A stretch of DNA of 47,333 nt from the NCBI GenBank assembly GCA_900548455.1, contig URKQ01000029.1, positions 1-47,333 of the forward strand, written 5' to 3'. Of the stretch, positions 15,217-24,795 are shown in pieces; the stretch's first letter is position 1, and the number at the start of each line of letters is the position of its first letter. This stretch comes from an uncultured Clostridium sp. GTDB taxonomy: Bacteria > Bacillota > Clostridia > Clostridiales > Clostridiaceae. A program made the position numbers and the translations under genes. The notes beneath the pieces are model-generated. The model was not told the DNA's origin. It saw only the letters and a list, made by a program, of their open reading frames with translations, and did not search any database.

Positions 15217-18200
15217 ATGAACACTATATATACAGTTTATGTAGAGAAAAGACCTGAGTTTAACAAAGAAGCTCATGAATTAAGTCATGACCTCAAAAAT
15301 TTGCTTGGGATTAAATACATAGAATCTGTTAGGATTGTAAATAAATATGATATTGATGGTATTAGTTATGAAGAGCTTGAAGCTATAAAATATACAGTTC
15401 TTAGTGAAAAGAATACTGATTATGTTTATGAAGAAAAAATTGAGCTTGGTGATTGCAAGTACTTTGTAGTTGAATTTCATGAAGGACAATATGATCAAAG
15501 AGCAGATTCAGCGTCACAATGCATTCAATTAATTACTCAAAAAGAAGCTCCACTTGTTAAAAGTGGAAAAGTAATAGCTTTGTATGGGAATATTAGTGAA
15601 GATGATTTTAGTAAAGTTAAACAGTATTATATTAACGCTGTAGATTCCAAGGAAAGTACCCTTGAAAAGAAGACATCTATTGTAAATAAACATATTGAAC
15701 CAGCAGATGTAGAGATAATTGATAAATTTGTAGATATGGATTTAGATGAGTTAAAAAGCTTTATTGAAGAAAGAGGACTAGCTCTTAATATAGGTGATAT
15801 TCTTTTAATTAGGGATTATTTTAAATCAATAAAAAGAAATCCAACTATTACGGAGATAAAGGTATTAGACACTTATTGGTCAGATCATTGTAGACATACT
15901 ACATTTCAAAGAATAATTGAAGATGTTGAAATAGAAGATGGATTGTATACTGAGCCAATAAAAGAAGCTTTTGATGAATATAAGATAATGAGAGAAAAGC
16001 TATATATTAAAAAAGAAAAGCCTATGACTTTAATGGATTTAGCAGTAATAGGTATGAAAAAATTAAAAAGTGATGGAAAGCTTGATAAGTTAGATTTGTC
16101 AGAAGAAATTAATGCTTGTAGTATGGAAATAGATGTAGATATAGATGGAAATATTGAAAAATATTTATTAATGTTTAAAAATGAAACACATAATCATCCT
16201 ACAGAAATTGAACCCTTTGGTGGAGCATCAACTTGCCTTGGAGGAGCTATAAGAGATCCTCTATCTGGTCGTAGTTATGTATTTGGGGCTATGAGAATTA
16301 CAGGAGCTAAAGATCCAAGAGATAAAATTGAAAATACCTTGTCAGGAAAATTGCCTCAAAGAAAAATAACTAAAGAAGCTGCAAAGGGATATAGCAGTTA
16401 TGGAAATCAAATAGGACTTGCAACGGGATATGTTAGAGAAGTTTATGATGATGGATATGTGGCAAAACGTATGGAAGTTGGAGCAGTAATAGGGGCAGCG
16501 CCAAAGGAAAATGTAATTAGAGAAGTTCCTAAACCTAATGATAGAGTAATATTAGTTGGAGGAAGAACTGGAAGAGATGGAGTAGGTGGTGCATCTGGAT
16601 CATCTAAGGAACATAATGAAAAATCCATTGATACTTGCAGCTCAGAGGTTCAAAAGGGAAATGCACCAACTGAAAGAAAAATTCAAAGATTATTTAAAAA
16701 GAAAGAAGTTACAACTTTAATTAAGAGATGTAATGACTTTGGTGCAGGAGGAGTTTCTGTTGCAATTGGAGAGCTGGCAGATGGAATTGAAATTGACCTT
16801 GATAAAGTAAAGAAAAAATATGAGGGCCTTGATGGAACAGAAATTGCTATTTCTGAATCCCAAGAAAGAATGGCTGTAGTTGTTGAGGTAAAAGATGTAG
16901 AGAAGTTTATTAGATTATGTGAAGAAGAAAATTTAGAGGCAGTTGAAGTTGCGAAAGTTACAGAAGAAAGAGTAATGAAATTAAAGTGGAGAGGCAAAGA
17001 AATAGTAAACTTGGAAAGAGATTTCCTTGATACAAATGGAGCTAATACTTATGGCGGCGTAAAGATAATTGCACCGTTAGAAAAATCTTTCTTTAGCGAA
17101 ATAAAGAAGTATAACTCCATAGAAGAAGGTTTTAAAAATGTATTTGAAGATATAAATTGTGCGTCACAAAAAGGTCTTATGAACATTTTTGACTCTACAA
17201 TTGGAGGAAATACAGTGCTAATGCCATACGGTGGTAAAACACAAAACACTCAAGAAGAGGGTATGGTATTTAAGATTCCAGTTGGAAATGCTGAAACAGA
17301 AACTGTTGCTTTAATGAGTTACGGGTTTAATCCTAAGTTATCAAAATGGAGTCCTTTCCATGGTGCTTTATATGCAGTTGTAGAAAGTGTTACAAAACTA
17401 GTGGCCTTAGGGGGAGATTTAAATAGTATTTATCTTTCTTTTCAAGAATATTTTGAAAAACTAGGGGAAGATAAAGTAAAGTGGGGTAAGCCATTTGCAG
17501 CTTTACTTGGAGGCCTTTTAGCTCAAAGTAAACTCGAAGTTGCAGCCATTGGTGGAAAAGATAGTATGTCTGGTACATTTAAGGATTTAACAGTGCCACC
17601 AACATTAATTAGTTTTGGAGTAACAACTGGAAAAAGTAAAGAAATTATAAGTTCAGAATTTAAAGAAGTAGGAAATAAAGTAGTTTTAATTAAATCTATA
17701 ATTAAAGATGATTTAACCCCTGACTTTGACCAGTTAAAAAAGAACTTTGAAAATATAAATAAACTTATAAAATCAGGAAAAGTTCAATCTACAGGAACTA
17801 TAGGATATGGCGGAATTCTTGAAACTCTTGGAAGAATGAGTTTTGGAAATGAAATGGGTGTTGTTTTAAAGAGCGATATTGATTTAAAAGAAATTCAAAA
17901 TTCAACTTATGGTTCAGTTGTAGTAGAGGTGTCTTCAGATGTTGATTTGAATATGGACAATATGATAGTTATTGGTGAAACTTGTAGTGATAAGTTTATA
18001 TATAGAGATGAAGAAGTAACTATTAAAGAAGTTTTGAAAGTGTATAAAAGAGGCTTAGAGGATATATTTAATGAAGATTATAAGGATAAACAGTGTCATC
18101 TAGAAATGAAAAATGAAATATTAGAAGGTACTTTAAAGGAATTTAAAAAGACATCACCTTTAATTAAAGTTCCTAAACCAAAAGTGCTTATTCCAATATT

Positions 18201-18972
18201 CCCAGGTACTAACTGTGAATATGATTGTGAGAGAGCTTTTGTAAAAGCTGGAGCTGAGGTGGATACATTAATCTTTAATAACCTTACACCTTCATCAATT
18301 ATAGAGTCTATTGAAGCTATGAAAAATAAAATAGATAAATCTCAAATAATAATGCTCCCTGGAGGATTTTCAGCAGGGGATGAACCAGATGGTTCTGGGA
18401 AATTTATAAATGCAATACTTAGAAATGAAAAGATTAAAGATGCAGTTATGGAAATGTTAAATAAAAGAGATGGACTTATGCTTGGTATATGCAATGGGTT
18501 CCAAGCACTTATAAAACTTGGTCTTGTACCTTATGGAGAAATTAAAGATATTAGTTTAAATAGTCCAACACTTACCCATAACTTAATTGGAAGTCATCAA
18601 AGTGGAATGGTTAATACTAAAATAGTTTGTAATAAATCACCATGGCTTAATCTTTGTGAAGAAGGGGATATATACAATGTTCCAATTTCTCATGGTGAAG
18701 GAAGATTTTATGCAAGTGAAGAAGTAATCAAAACACTATTTGCAAAAGGACAAGTTGCAACTCAATATGTTGATGATAAGGGTAATCCTACTTATGATAT
18801 AAAGTTTAATCCTAATGGATCTTTATATGGAATTGAAGGTATTACAAGTGAAGATGGAAGAGTATTTGGTAAAATGGCTCATAGTGAAAGAATTGGAAAT
18901 GAAATAATTAAAAACGTTCCTGGTAAAAAAGATATGAAGTTATTTGAAAGTGGAGTTGCTTATTTTAAATAG
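15217..18972 (+). CDS. purL: Phosphoribosylformylglycinamidine synthase, single-chain type
   Basis: A 1251-residue enzyme converting FGAR plus glutamine and ATP to FGAM. The order is an N-terminal PurS-like segment, then the synthase body with YWSDHCRHTTF (220-230), and a class I glutamine amidotransferase domain from about 985. Its nucleophile is C1092 (GICNGFQ) and its His/Glu pair is H1159 and E1161 (SHGEGRF). PurS, PurL and PurQ functions are thus in one chain, unlike Bacillus. Other clostridia share this single-chain clade. GGAGGTG lies 8 nt before the ATG. It is the first gene of the operon, directly behind the PurR operator. Confidence 0.96.
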   Translation: MNTIYTVYVEKRPEFNKEAHELSHDLKNLLGIKYIESVRIVNKYDIDGISYEELEAIKYTVLSEKNTDYVYEEKIELGDCKYFVVEFHEGQYDQRADSASQCIQLITQKEAPLVKSGKVIALYGNISEDDFSKVKQYYINAVDSKESTLEKKTSIVNKHIEPADVEIIDKFVDMDLDELKSFIEERGLALNIGDILLIRDYFKSIKRNPTITEIKVLDTYWSDHCRHTTFQRIIEDVEIEDGLYTEPIKEAFDEYKIMREKLYIKKEKPMTLMDLAVIGMKKLKSDGKLDKLDLSEEINACSMEIDVDIDGNIEKYLLMFKNETHNHPTEIEPFGGASTCLGGAIRDPLSGRSYVFGAMRITGAKDPRDKIENTLSGKLPQRKITKEAAKGYSSYGNQIGLATGYVREVYDDGYVAKRMEVGAVIGAAPKENVIREVPKPNDRVILVGGRTGRDGVGGASGSSKEHNEKSIDTCSSEVQKGNAPTERKIQRLFKKKEVTTLIKRCNDFGAGGVSVAIGELADGIEIDLDKVKKKYEGLDGTEIAISESQERMAVVVEVKDVEKFIRLCEEENLEAVEVAKVTEERVMKLKWRGKEIVNLERDFLDTNGANTYGGVKIIAPLEKSFFSEIKKYNSIEEGFKNVFEDINCASQKGLMNIFDSTIGGNTVLMPYGGKTQNTQEEGMVFKIPVGNAETETVALMSYGFNPKLSKWSPFHGALYAVVESVTKLVALGGDLNSIYLSFQEYFEKLGEDKVKWGKPFAALLGGLLAQSKLEVAAIGGKDSMSGTFKDLTVPPTLISFGVTTGKSKEIISSEFKEVGNKVVLIKSIIKDDLTPDFDQLKKNFENINKLIKSGKVQSTGTIGYGGILETLGRMSFGNEMGVVLKSDIDLKEIQNSTYGSVVVEVSSDVDLNMDNMIVIGETCSDKFIYRDEEVTIKEVLKVYKRGLEDIFNEDYKDKQCHLEMKNEILEGTLKEFKKTSPLIKVPKPKVLIPIFPGTNCEYDCERAFVKAGAEVDTLIFNNLTPSSIIESIEAMKNKIDKSQIIMLPGGFSAGDEPDGSGKFINAILRNEKIKDAVMEMLNKRDGLMLGICNGFQALIKLGLVPYGEIKDISLNSPTLTHNLIGSHQSGMVNTKIVCNKSPWLNLCEEGDIYNVPISHGEGRFYASEEVIKTLFAKGQVATQYVDDKGNPTYDIKFNPNGSLYGIEGITSEDGRVFGKMAHSERIGNEIIKNVPGKKDMKLFESGVAYFK

Positions 18973-18992
18973 AATTAGGGGGCCTATATATT

Positions 18993-19472
18993 ATGAAAGT
19001 AGGAATAATTTTTGGAAGTAAATCAGATATTGACGTAATGAGAGGAGCAGCTAATTGTTTAAAGGAATTTGACATTCCTTATGAAGCACATGTTTTATCA
19101 GCTCATAGAGTACCTGAAAAACTTGAGGAAGTACTTGAAAGATTAGAAGATGAAGGTTGTGAGGTAATAATTGCTGGTGCAGGTCTTGCCGCTCACCTTC
19201 CAGGGGTAATTGCTTCTAAGACTACTATTCCAGTAATAGGGGTACCAATTAATGCAGCTATAGGAGGACTCGATGCTCTTTATTCAATAGTTCAAATGCC
19301 TAAGTCTATTCCTGTAGCAACTGTTGGGATAAATAATAGCTATAACGGTGGAATGATAGCAGTAGAAATACTAGCAATTAAATATCCGGAAATTAAAGAG
19401 AAATTAAAAGAGTATAGAAAAAATATGAAAGATAAATTTATTAAAGATAATGATGGGGAGGTTCAATTATAA
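18993..19472 (+). CDS. purE: N5-carboxyaminoimidazole ribonucleotide mutase PurE
   Basis: A 159-residue enzyme with the class I pattern: GSKSDIDVM at 9-17, SAHRVP at 36-41, AAHLPG at about 66-71 and PVIGVPI. Class I PurE isomerises N5-CAIR to CAIR and normally needs PurK to make its substrate, but no purK lies in this operon. Either purK is elsewhere or the reaction relies on high CO2. AGGGGG precedes the ATG. The stop overlaps the purC start (TAATG). Confidence 0.95.
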   Translation: MKVGIIFGSKSDIDVMRGAANCLKEFDIPYEAHVLSAHRVPEKLEEVLERLEDEGCEVIIAGAGLAAHLPGVIASKTTIPVIGVPINAAIGGLDALYSIVQMPKSIPVATVGINNSYNGGMIAVEILAIKYPEIKEKLKEYRKNMKDKFIKDNDGEVQL

Positions 19473-20173
19473 TGGATATGAAAAATTTTATTTATGAAGG
19501 TAAAGCTAAGAGAATATTTAAAACTGAAAATGAGGATGAGGTATTAGTATTTTATAAAGATGATGCTACTGCTTTTAATGGAGAAAAGAAGGCATCTATA
19601 TCATCTAAGGGTATACTAAACAACACAATTTCTTCAATTATTTTTGAAATGTTAAATGATAATGGAATAAAAACTCACTTTGTTAAAAAGATAAGTGACA
19701 GAGAGCAAATATGCAAAAAAGTAGAAATAGTTCCACTAGAAGTTATAGTAAGAAATATTGCAGCAGGTAGTATGGCTAAAAGATATGGAGTTGAAGAAGG
19801 CAGAGAATTAAAGACTCCAGTATTTGAAATCAGTTATAAGAAAGATGAACTTGGAGATCCTTTAATGAATGATTATCATGCAATAGCTCTTGGAATTGCT
19901 ACAAGAGAAGAATTAGATTATATATATGGTGAAGCAAAGAAAGTAAATGAATTACTTTCAAAATTCTTCTTGGATCAGGGAATAAAATTAGTAGATTTTA
20001 AATTAGAGTTTGGTAAATGTAATGGTGAAATAATATTAGCAGATGAAGTTTCTCCAGATACATGTAGATTATGGGATATAAAAACTGGTGAGAAGTTAGA
20101 TAAAGATAGGTTTAGAAGAGAATTAGGGGATTTAGTAGAAGGATATACAAAGGTACTTAATAGAATAAAGTAA
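19472..20173 (+). CDS. purC: SAICAR synthetase PurC
   Basis: A 233-residue ligase that joins aspartate to CAIR with ATP. Typical segments are EGKAKRIFKT at 8-17, KDDATAFNGEK, VRNIAAGSMAKRYG and LADEVSPDTCRLWD. Length is normal for bacterial PurC. The ATG overlaps the purE stop by one base, giving translational coupling; an in-frame ATG two codons later is an alternative start. Confidence 0.96.
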   Translation: MDMKNFIYEGKAKRIFKTENEDEVLVFYKDDATAFNGEKKASISSKGILNNTISSIIFEMLNDNGIKTHFVKKISDREQICKKVEIVPLEVIVRNIAAGSMAKRYGVEEGRELKTPVFEISYKKDELGDPLMNDYHAIALGIATREELDYIYGEAKKVNELLSKFFLDQGIKLVDFKLEFGKCNGEIILADEVSPDTCRLWDIKTGEKLDKDRFRRELGDLVEGYTKVLNRIK

Positions 20174-20200
20174 TCAAATTTAGAAGTTGAGGTGAACAAT

Positions 20201-21637
20201 ATGAATTTTAACTATAAAGCTTCTTGCTTTGATGGATATGAATGTTTTGATGAAGATAAATTCCATGATGAGTGTGGAGTATATGGTATTTACACTGATA
20301 GTAAGGATGTCAATGCGGCTAAAAGAACATACTATGGACTTTATGCGCTTCAGCATAGAGGACAAGAAAGTGCAGGAATTGCCACTTTTGATGGAGCTAA
20401 TATGAAGTGCCATAAAGATATGGGACTAGTTGCAGAAGTATTCGATAAGGAAAGTATAGATGCTATTTATGGAGGAAGTGCAATAGGACATGTTAGGTAT
20501 TCTACTGCAGGAGATAGCACTTTAAAGAATGCACAACCAATAGTTGGAAAGTGTAAATTAGGAAATATAGCTTTAGCCCATAATGGCAATTTAACTAATG
20601 CAGATATAATTAGGGAGCTTTTAGAAGAATCAGGTTGTGCTTTTCAAACTTCTATTGATACTGAGGTAATTTTAAACTTAATTTCTAGAGGTGCAAAAAA
20701 GGGGATAATTCAAAGTATTACAGATTCTATACAAGCAATTAAGGGTTCTTTTGCAATGGTTATTTTAACGGAAAAAGAACTTATTGGAATTAGAGATCCT
20801 TACGGAATTAGACCTTTATGTCTTGGGAAAATTGATGGAGGATATGTTTTAGCATCTGAAAGTTGTGCTTTAAATGCAACTGGAGCTGAATTTATAAGAG
20901 ATATTAAACCAGGAGAGATAGTGGTTATTAATGAAGAAGGAGTAAGCTCCATTATGTTTGGAGAAAAGTCAAAGCTTGCAACTTGCTCTTTTGAATATAT
21001 ATATTTTGCTAGACCAGACAGTGTTATTGACGGAATAAGTGTTAATGGTTCAAGGTACAAAGCAGGAATGAAACTATATGAAGTAGCTCCTGTAGAAGCA
21101 GATATTGTTGTAGGAGTACCTGATTCTGGGCTTTCAGCGGCAATGGGATATGCAAAAGCATCAGGAATACCAATGGATTTAGCAATAATTAAAAATAAAT
21201 ATATAGGTAGAACTTTTATTGCTCCAAATCAGGAAGAAAGACAAGCTTCCGTGGATGTTAAATTAAATGTAATTAAAGAAAATGTTGAAGGAAAAAGGGT
21301 AGTTCTGATTGATGACTCTATCGTAAGGGGAACTACAAGTAAGAGATTGGTTTCAATCTTAAAAGCTGCAGGTGCAAAGGAAGTTCACTTTAGAGTATGT
21401 TCACCTATAGTTAAATATCCTTGTTATTATGGAATTGATATCCCATATAGAAGTGATTTAATAGGTGACAAAATGAATGAAGAAGAAATAGGGAAGGCAA
21501 TTGGAGCAGATAGTTTAGTGTATTTATCTAAGAAAGATTTATTAGATTGCCTTGAAAATAAATATGGGTTTTGTTGTGGATGCTTTGATGGAGAATATCC
21601 TATATCAGCTCCAGTAAATCATAAGGAGGATATTTAA
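20201..21637 (+). CDS. purF: Amidophosphoribosyltransferase PurF
   Basis: A 478-residue enzyme catalysing the first committed step, PRPP plus glutamine to phosphoribosylamine. A 24-residue propeptide precedes C25 (DECGVYGIY), the N-terminal nucleophile exposed on processing. The PRPP loop is VVLIDDSIVRGTTS. Cys in CSPIVKYPCYYG and FCCGCFDGEYP match the [4Fe-4S] ligands of the Bacillus-type enzyme, so an oxygen-sensitive cluster is expected. A GTG at 20192 lies within the ribosome binding site GAGGTGA, so the ATG at 20201 is chosen. The stop touches the purM start. Confidence 0.96.
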   Translation: MNFNYKASCFDGYECFDEDKFHDECGVYGIYTDSKDVNAAKRTYYGLYALQHRGQESAGIATFDGANMKCHKDMGLVAEVFDKESIDAIYGGSAIGHVRYSTAGDSTLKNAQPIVGKCKLGNIALAHNGNLTNADIIRELLEESGCAFQTSIDTEVILNLISRGAKKGIIQSITDSIQAIKGSFAMVILTEKELIGIRDPYGIRPLCLGKIDGGYVLASESCALNATGAEFIRDIKPGEIVVINEEGVSSIMFGEKSKLATCSFEYIYFARPDSVIDGISVNGSRYKAGMKLYEVAPVEADIVVGVPDSGLSAAMGYAKASGIPMDLAIIKNKYIGRTFIAPNQEERQASVDVKLNVIKENVEGKRVVLIDDSIVRGTTSKRLVSILKAAGAKEVHFRVCSPIVKYPCYYGIDIPYRSDLIGDKMNEEEIGKAIGADSLVYLSKKDLLDCLENKYGFCCGCFDGEYPISAPVNHKEDI

Positions 21638-22636
21638 ATGATTACTTATAAGGATGCAGGTGTAAATATAGAGGAAGGCTATAAAGCAGTAAAATTAATG
21701 AAGGAATATACAGCTAGAACTCTTTCAAATCATGTACTAAATGGCATAGGAAGTTTTGCAGGAATGGTAAGACTTCCAGAAGGTTATAAAAAACCAATTC
21801 TTGTGTCAGGTACAGATGGAGTTGGAACTAAAATAGAGATTGCTTGTAAATTAAAAAAGTATGATACTGTTGGAGTTGACTGTGTGGCAATGTGCGTTAA
21901 TGACATTTTATGTCATGGAGCTAAACCTCTATTTTTCTTAGATTACATTGCTTGTGGTAAATTAGATTCTACCGTTGCAAGTGATATAGTTAAAGGTGTC
22001 AGTGAAGGATGCCTTCAAAGCTATGCATCATTAATTGGAGGAGAAACTGCAGAAATGCCTGGCTTATATGATTTAGGGGATTATGATCTTGCTGGATTTG
22101 CAGTTGGAATAGTTGATGAAGATAAAATAATTGATGGAAGTACAATTAAAGATGGAGATGCATTAATTGGAATAGCTTCATCAGGAATACACAGCAATGG
22201 ATATTCTTTAGTTAGAAAAGTTGTTACAAACTATGATGAAGTATTAGAGGGAAGAAAGATAGGGGATATTTTACTAGAGCCTACTAAAATATATGTTAAA
22301 CCGGTTTTGAGTTTGCTTGAAAAGTATGAAATTAAAGGAATGGCACATATAACAGGTGGAGGATTTTATGAAAATGTTCCAAGGATGTTTAAAGGTGATT
22401 TTAGAGCAGTAATTAATAAGGAGTCTTTTGAAACTCCAGCTATATTTAAATATATTATTGAAAAAGGTGTAGATGAATATCATATGTATAATACCTTTAA
22501 CATGGGTATAGGTATGGTCCTTGCTGTAGATTCAAGTATAAAAGATCAAGTGATAAAAGAACTTGAAGATATGGGTGAAAAAGCTTATGAAATTGGACAT
22601 GTCGAAGCCGGAGGTGGAGGAATTTGCTTAGTATAG
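21638..22636 (+). CDS. purM: AIR synthase PurM
   Basis: A 332-residue ATP-dependent cyclase turning FGAM into AIR. Motifs include the start segment YKDAGVNIEEGYKAV, LVSGTDGVGTKIEIA, CVAMCVNDILCHGAKPLFFLDY, GGETAEMPGLY and HITGGGFYENVPR. It starts directly after the purF stop with AAGGAGG upstream, and its last 13 nt overlap the purN start. Confidence 0.96.
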   Translation: MITYKDAGVNIEEGYKAVKLMKEYTARTLSNHVLNGIGSFAGMVRLPEGYKKPILVSGTDGVGTKIEIACKLKKYDTVGVDCVAMCVNDILCHGAKPLFFLDYIACGKLDSTVASDIVKGVSEGCLQSYASLIGGETAEMPGLYDLGDYDLAGFAVGIVDEDKIIDGSTIKDGDALIGIASSGIHSNGYSLVRKVVTNYDEVLEGRKIGDILLEPTKIYVKPVLSLLEKYEIKGMAHITGGGFYENVPRMFKGDFRAVINKESFETPAIFKYIIEKGVDEYHMYNTFNMGIGMVLAVDSSIKDQVIKELEDMGEKAYEIGHVEAGGGGICLV

Positions 22637-23238
22637 CAGTATTAATTTCCGGTGGTGGTACCAATCTTCAAGCCATAATAGATGCTATTAATAGTGGTTA
22701 TTTAGATGATGTAAAAATAAAATATGTCATTAGCGATAAAGAAGGGGCCTATGGGTTAGAGAGAGCTAAGGCTGAAGGAATAGAAACCTACGTTTTTGAT
22801 AGGAAGAAGTACAAAGATAACATAAATGAAGAGATTTTAAAAGTAGTAAAGGGAAAAGTTGATTTAATTGTTTTAGCTGGTTATTTATCTATTATTGGTT
22901 CTTCCCTTGTAGAGAACTTTCATAATAGAATAATAAACATTCACCCTTCCTTAATTCCTAGCTTTTGCGGTAAGGGAATGTATGGAATAAAAGTACATGA
23001 AGCTGCTATAAGCTATGGAGTTAAGGTAAGTGGATGCACAGTTCATTTTGTTGATGAAAACACTGATACTGGAGCAATTATTCTTCAAAGGACTGTTAAA
23101 GTTGAAGATGACGATACTGCAAAAAAGCTACAAGATAGAATATTAGTTGAAGAGCATAAAGCTTTAACCTTGGCAATTAAACTTATAGCTGAAGATAAAG
23201 TTAGTATTAATAATAGAAAAGTTATTATAAAGGGGTAA
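22624..23238 (+). CDS. purN: GAR transformylase PurN
   Basis: A 204-residue 10-formyl-tetrahydrofolate-dependent transferase converting GAR to FGAR. It shows VLISGGGTNLQAI at 6-18, the catalytic NIHPSLIPSF segment and the Asp of DENTDTGAII. The start is TTG inside the end of purM, with GGAGGTG 7 nt upstream, an overlap that would couple translation of the two. It is followed by purH after 8 nt. Confidence 0.94.
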   Translation: MLSIAVLISGGGTNLQAIIDAINSGYLDDVKIKYVISDKEGAYGLERAKAEGIETYVFDRKKYKDNINEEILKVVKGKVDLIVLAGYLSIIGSSLVENFHNRIINIHPSLIPSFCGKGMYGIKVHEAAISYGVKVSGCTVHFVDENTDTGAIILQRTVKVEDDDTAKKLQDRILVEEHKALTLAIKLIAEDKVSINNRKVIIKG

Positions 23239-23246
23239 AGTATATT

Positions 23247-24767
23247 ATGATTAAAAGAGCATTAATAAGTGTATATGATAAAACTGGCATTGTTGATTTT
23301 ACTAAGGAATTACGTAATTTAGGAGTAGAGATATTATCTACAGGAGGCACATATAATTTATTAAATAGAAGTGGCGTAGAAGTTAAAGAAGTTGCTGAAG
23401 TTACTAAAGCACCAGAAATGCTTGATGGAAGAGTTAAAACACTTCATCCAGTAATTCATGGAGGGATTTTAGCTATAAGAGATAACAAGGAGCATATGGA
23501 AACTCTAAAGGAAAGAGGGATAGATACTATTGATTTAGTATGTGTTAATCTATATCCTTTCTTTGAAAAAGCTAAAGAAGGATTATCTTTTGAAGAAACT
23601 GTAGAGTTTATTGATATCGGTGGACCAACAATGCTTAGAAGTGCTGCTAAGAATTTTAAAGATGTAGTTGTAATTAGTGATACAAAAGATTATGAATTAG
23701 TTATAAATGAATTAAAAGAAAATAATGATGTTTCTTATGGAACTCGTAAATATCTTGCAATGAAAGTATTTAATCTTACAACTGCTTATGACAGTGCTAT
23801 TTGTGAATATTTATTAAATAGTATGGAGGATTCTAAATCTAATAGTTCAAATAAATATCTAGCTTTATCCTATGAAAAAATGGATGATCTTAGATATGGT
23901 GAAAATCCTCACCAAGCAGCCTCAGTTTATACAAGCACTAATGGCTTAGGAATGCTCAATAATATAGAAATATTAAATGGTAAGGCACTTTCTTATAACA
24001 ACATAAAAGATATGGATATAGCTTGGAAAGTTGTAAATGAATTTGAAGAAATTGCTTGTTGTGGGCTAAAACATAATACACCTTGTGGAGTTGCAATAGG
24101 TGAGTCAGCAATAGAAGCTTATAAGAAAGCTTATCAATGTGATAGCGTATCTATTTTTGGAGGTATTGTAGCTTTAAATACAGTAGTTACTAAAGAAGTT
24201 GCTATGGAAATGAAAAATGTTTTTCTAGAGATAGTAATAGCACCTTCCTTTGAAGAAGAAGCTTTAGAAATTTTAAAAGCTAAAAAGAATTTAAGAGTGA
24301 TTAAGTGCACAGTTAAACCACAAAATACAAAAGAAATAGTTTCTGTAGATGGTGGAATATTACTTCAAGATGTAGATAAAAAGCTTATCGAGGACATAAA
24401 ATGTGTTACTTCTAAAGAACCATCTAAGGAAGAATTAGAAGAAATGATCTTTGGAATGAAAGTATGTAAATATGTTAAATCTAATGCAATTGTTGTAGTT
24501 AAGGATAAAATGGCAAAGGGAATAGCTGGTGGACAAGTAAATAGAATTTGGGCTACTGCTCAAGCTTTGGACAGAGCAGGAGATGGTGTAATACTTGCAT
24601 CAGATGCATTTTTCCCTTTTAGAGATTGTGTTGATAAAGCTAAAGAATATAATATTAAAGGAATCATTCAACCAGGTGGTTCAATAAGAGATGAAGAAAG
24701 CATTGAGGCTTGTAATGAATATGAAATACCAATGGTGTTTACAGGCATAAGACATTTTAAACATTAA
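23247..24767 (+). CDS. purH: Bifunctional AICAR transformylase/IMP cyclohydrolase PurH
   Basis: A 506-residue enzyme for the last two steps to IMP. The N-terminal MGS-like cyclohydrolase domain (about 1-190) has STGGTYNLL and DGRVKTLHP. The C-terminal transformylase domain has the catalytic K275-H276-N277 (KHNTPCG) and SDAFFPFRD. Length is near the usual 510. GGGG precedes the ATG. It lies between purN and purD in the operon. Confidence 0.96.
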   Translation: MIKRALISVYDKTGIVDFTKELRNLGVEILSTGGTYNLLNRSGVEVKEVAEVTKAPEMLDGRVKTLHPVIHGGILAIRDNKEHMETLKERGIDTIDLVCVNLYPFFEKAKEGLSFEETVEFIDIGGPTMLRSAAKNFKDVVVISDTKDYELVINELKENNDVSYGTRKYLAMKVFNLTTAYDSAICEYLLNSMEDSKSNSSNKYLALSYEKMDDLRYGENPHQAASVYTSTNGLGMLNNIEILNGKALSYNNIKDMDIAWKVVNEFEEIACCGLKHNTPCGVAIGESAIEAYKKAYQCDSVSIFGGIVALNTVVTKEVAMEMKNVFLEIVIAPSFEEEALEILKAKKNLRVIKCTVKPQNTKEIVSVDGGILLQDVDKKLIEDIKCVTSKEPSKEELEEMIFGMKVCKYVKSNAIVVVKDKMAKGIAGGQVNRIWATAQALDRAGDGVILASDAFFPFRDCVDKAKEYNIKGIIQPGGSIRDEESIEACNEYEIPMVFTGIRHFKH

Positions 24768-24795
24768 CCAGAGCCAAAAATATAGAGGTGAAGAT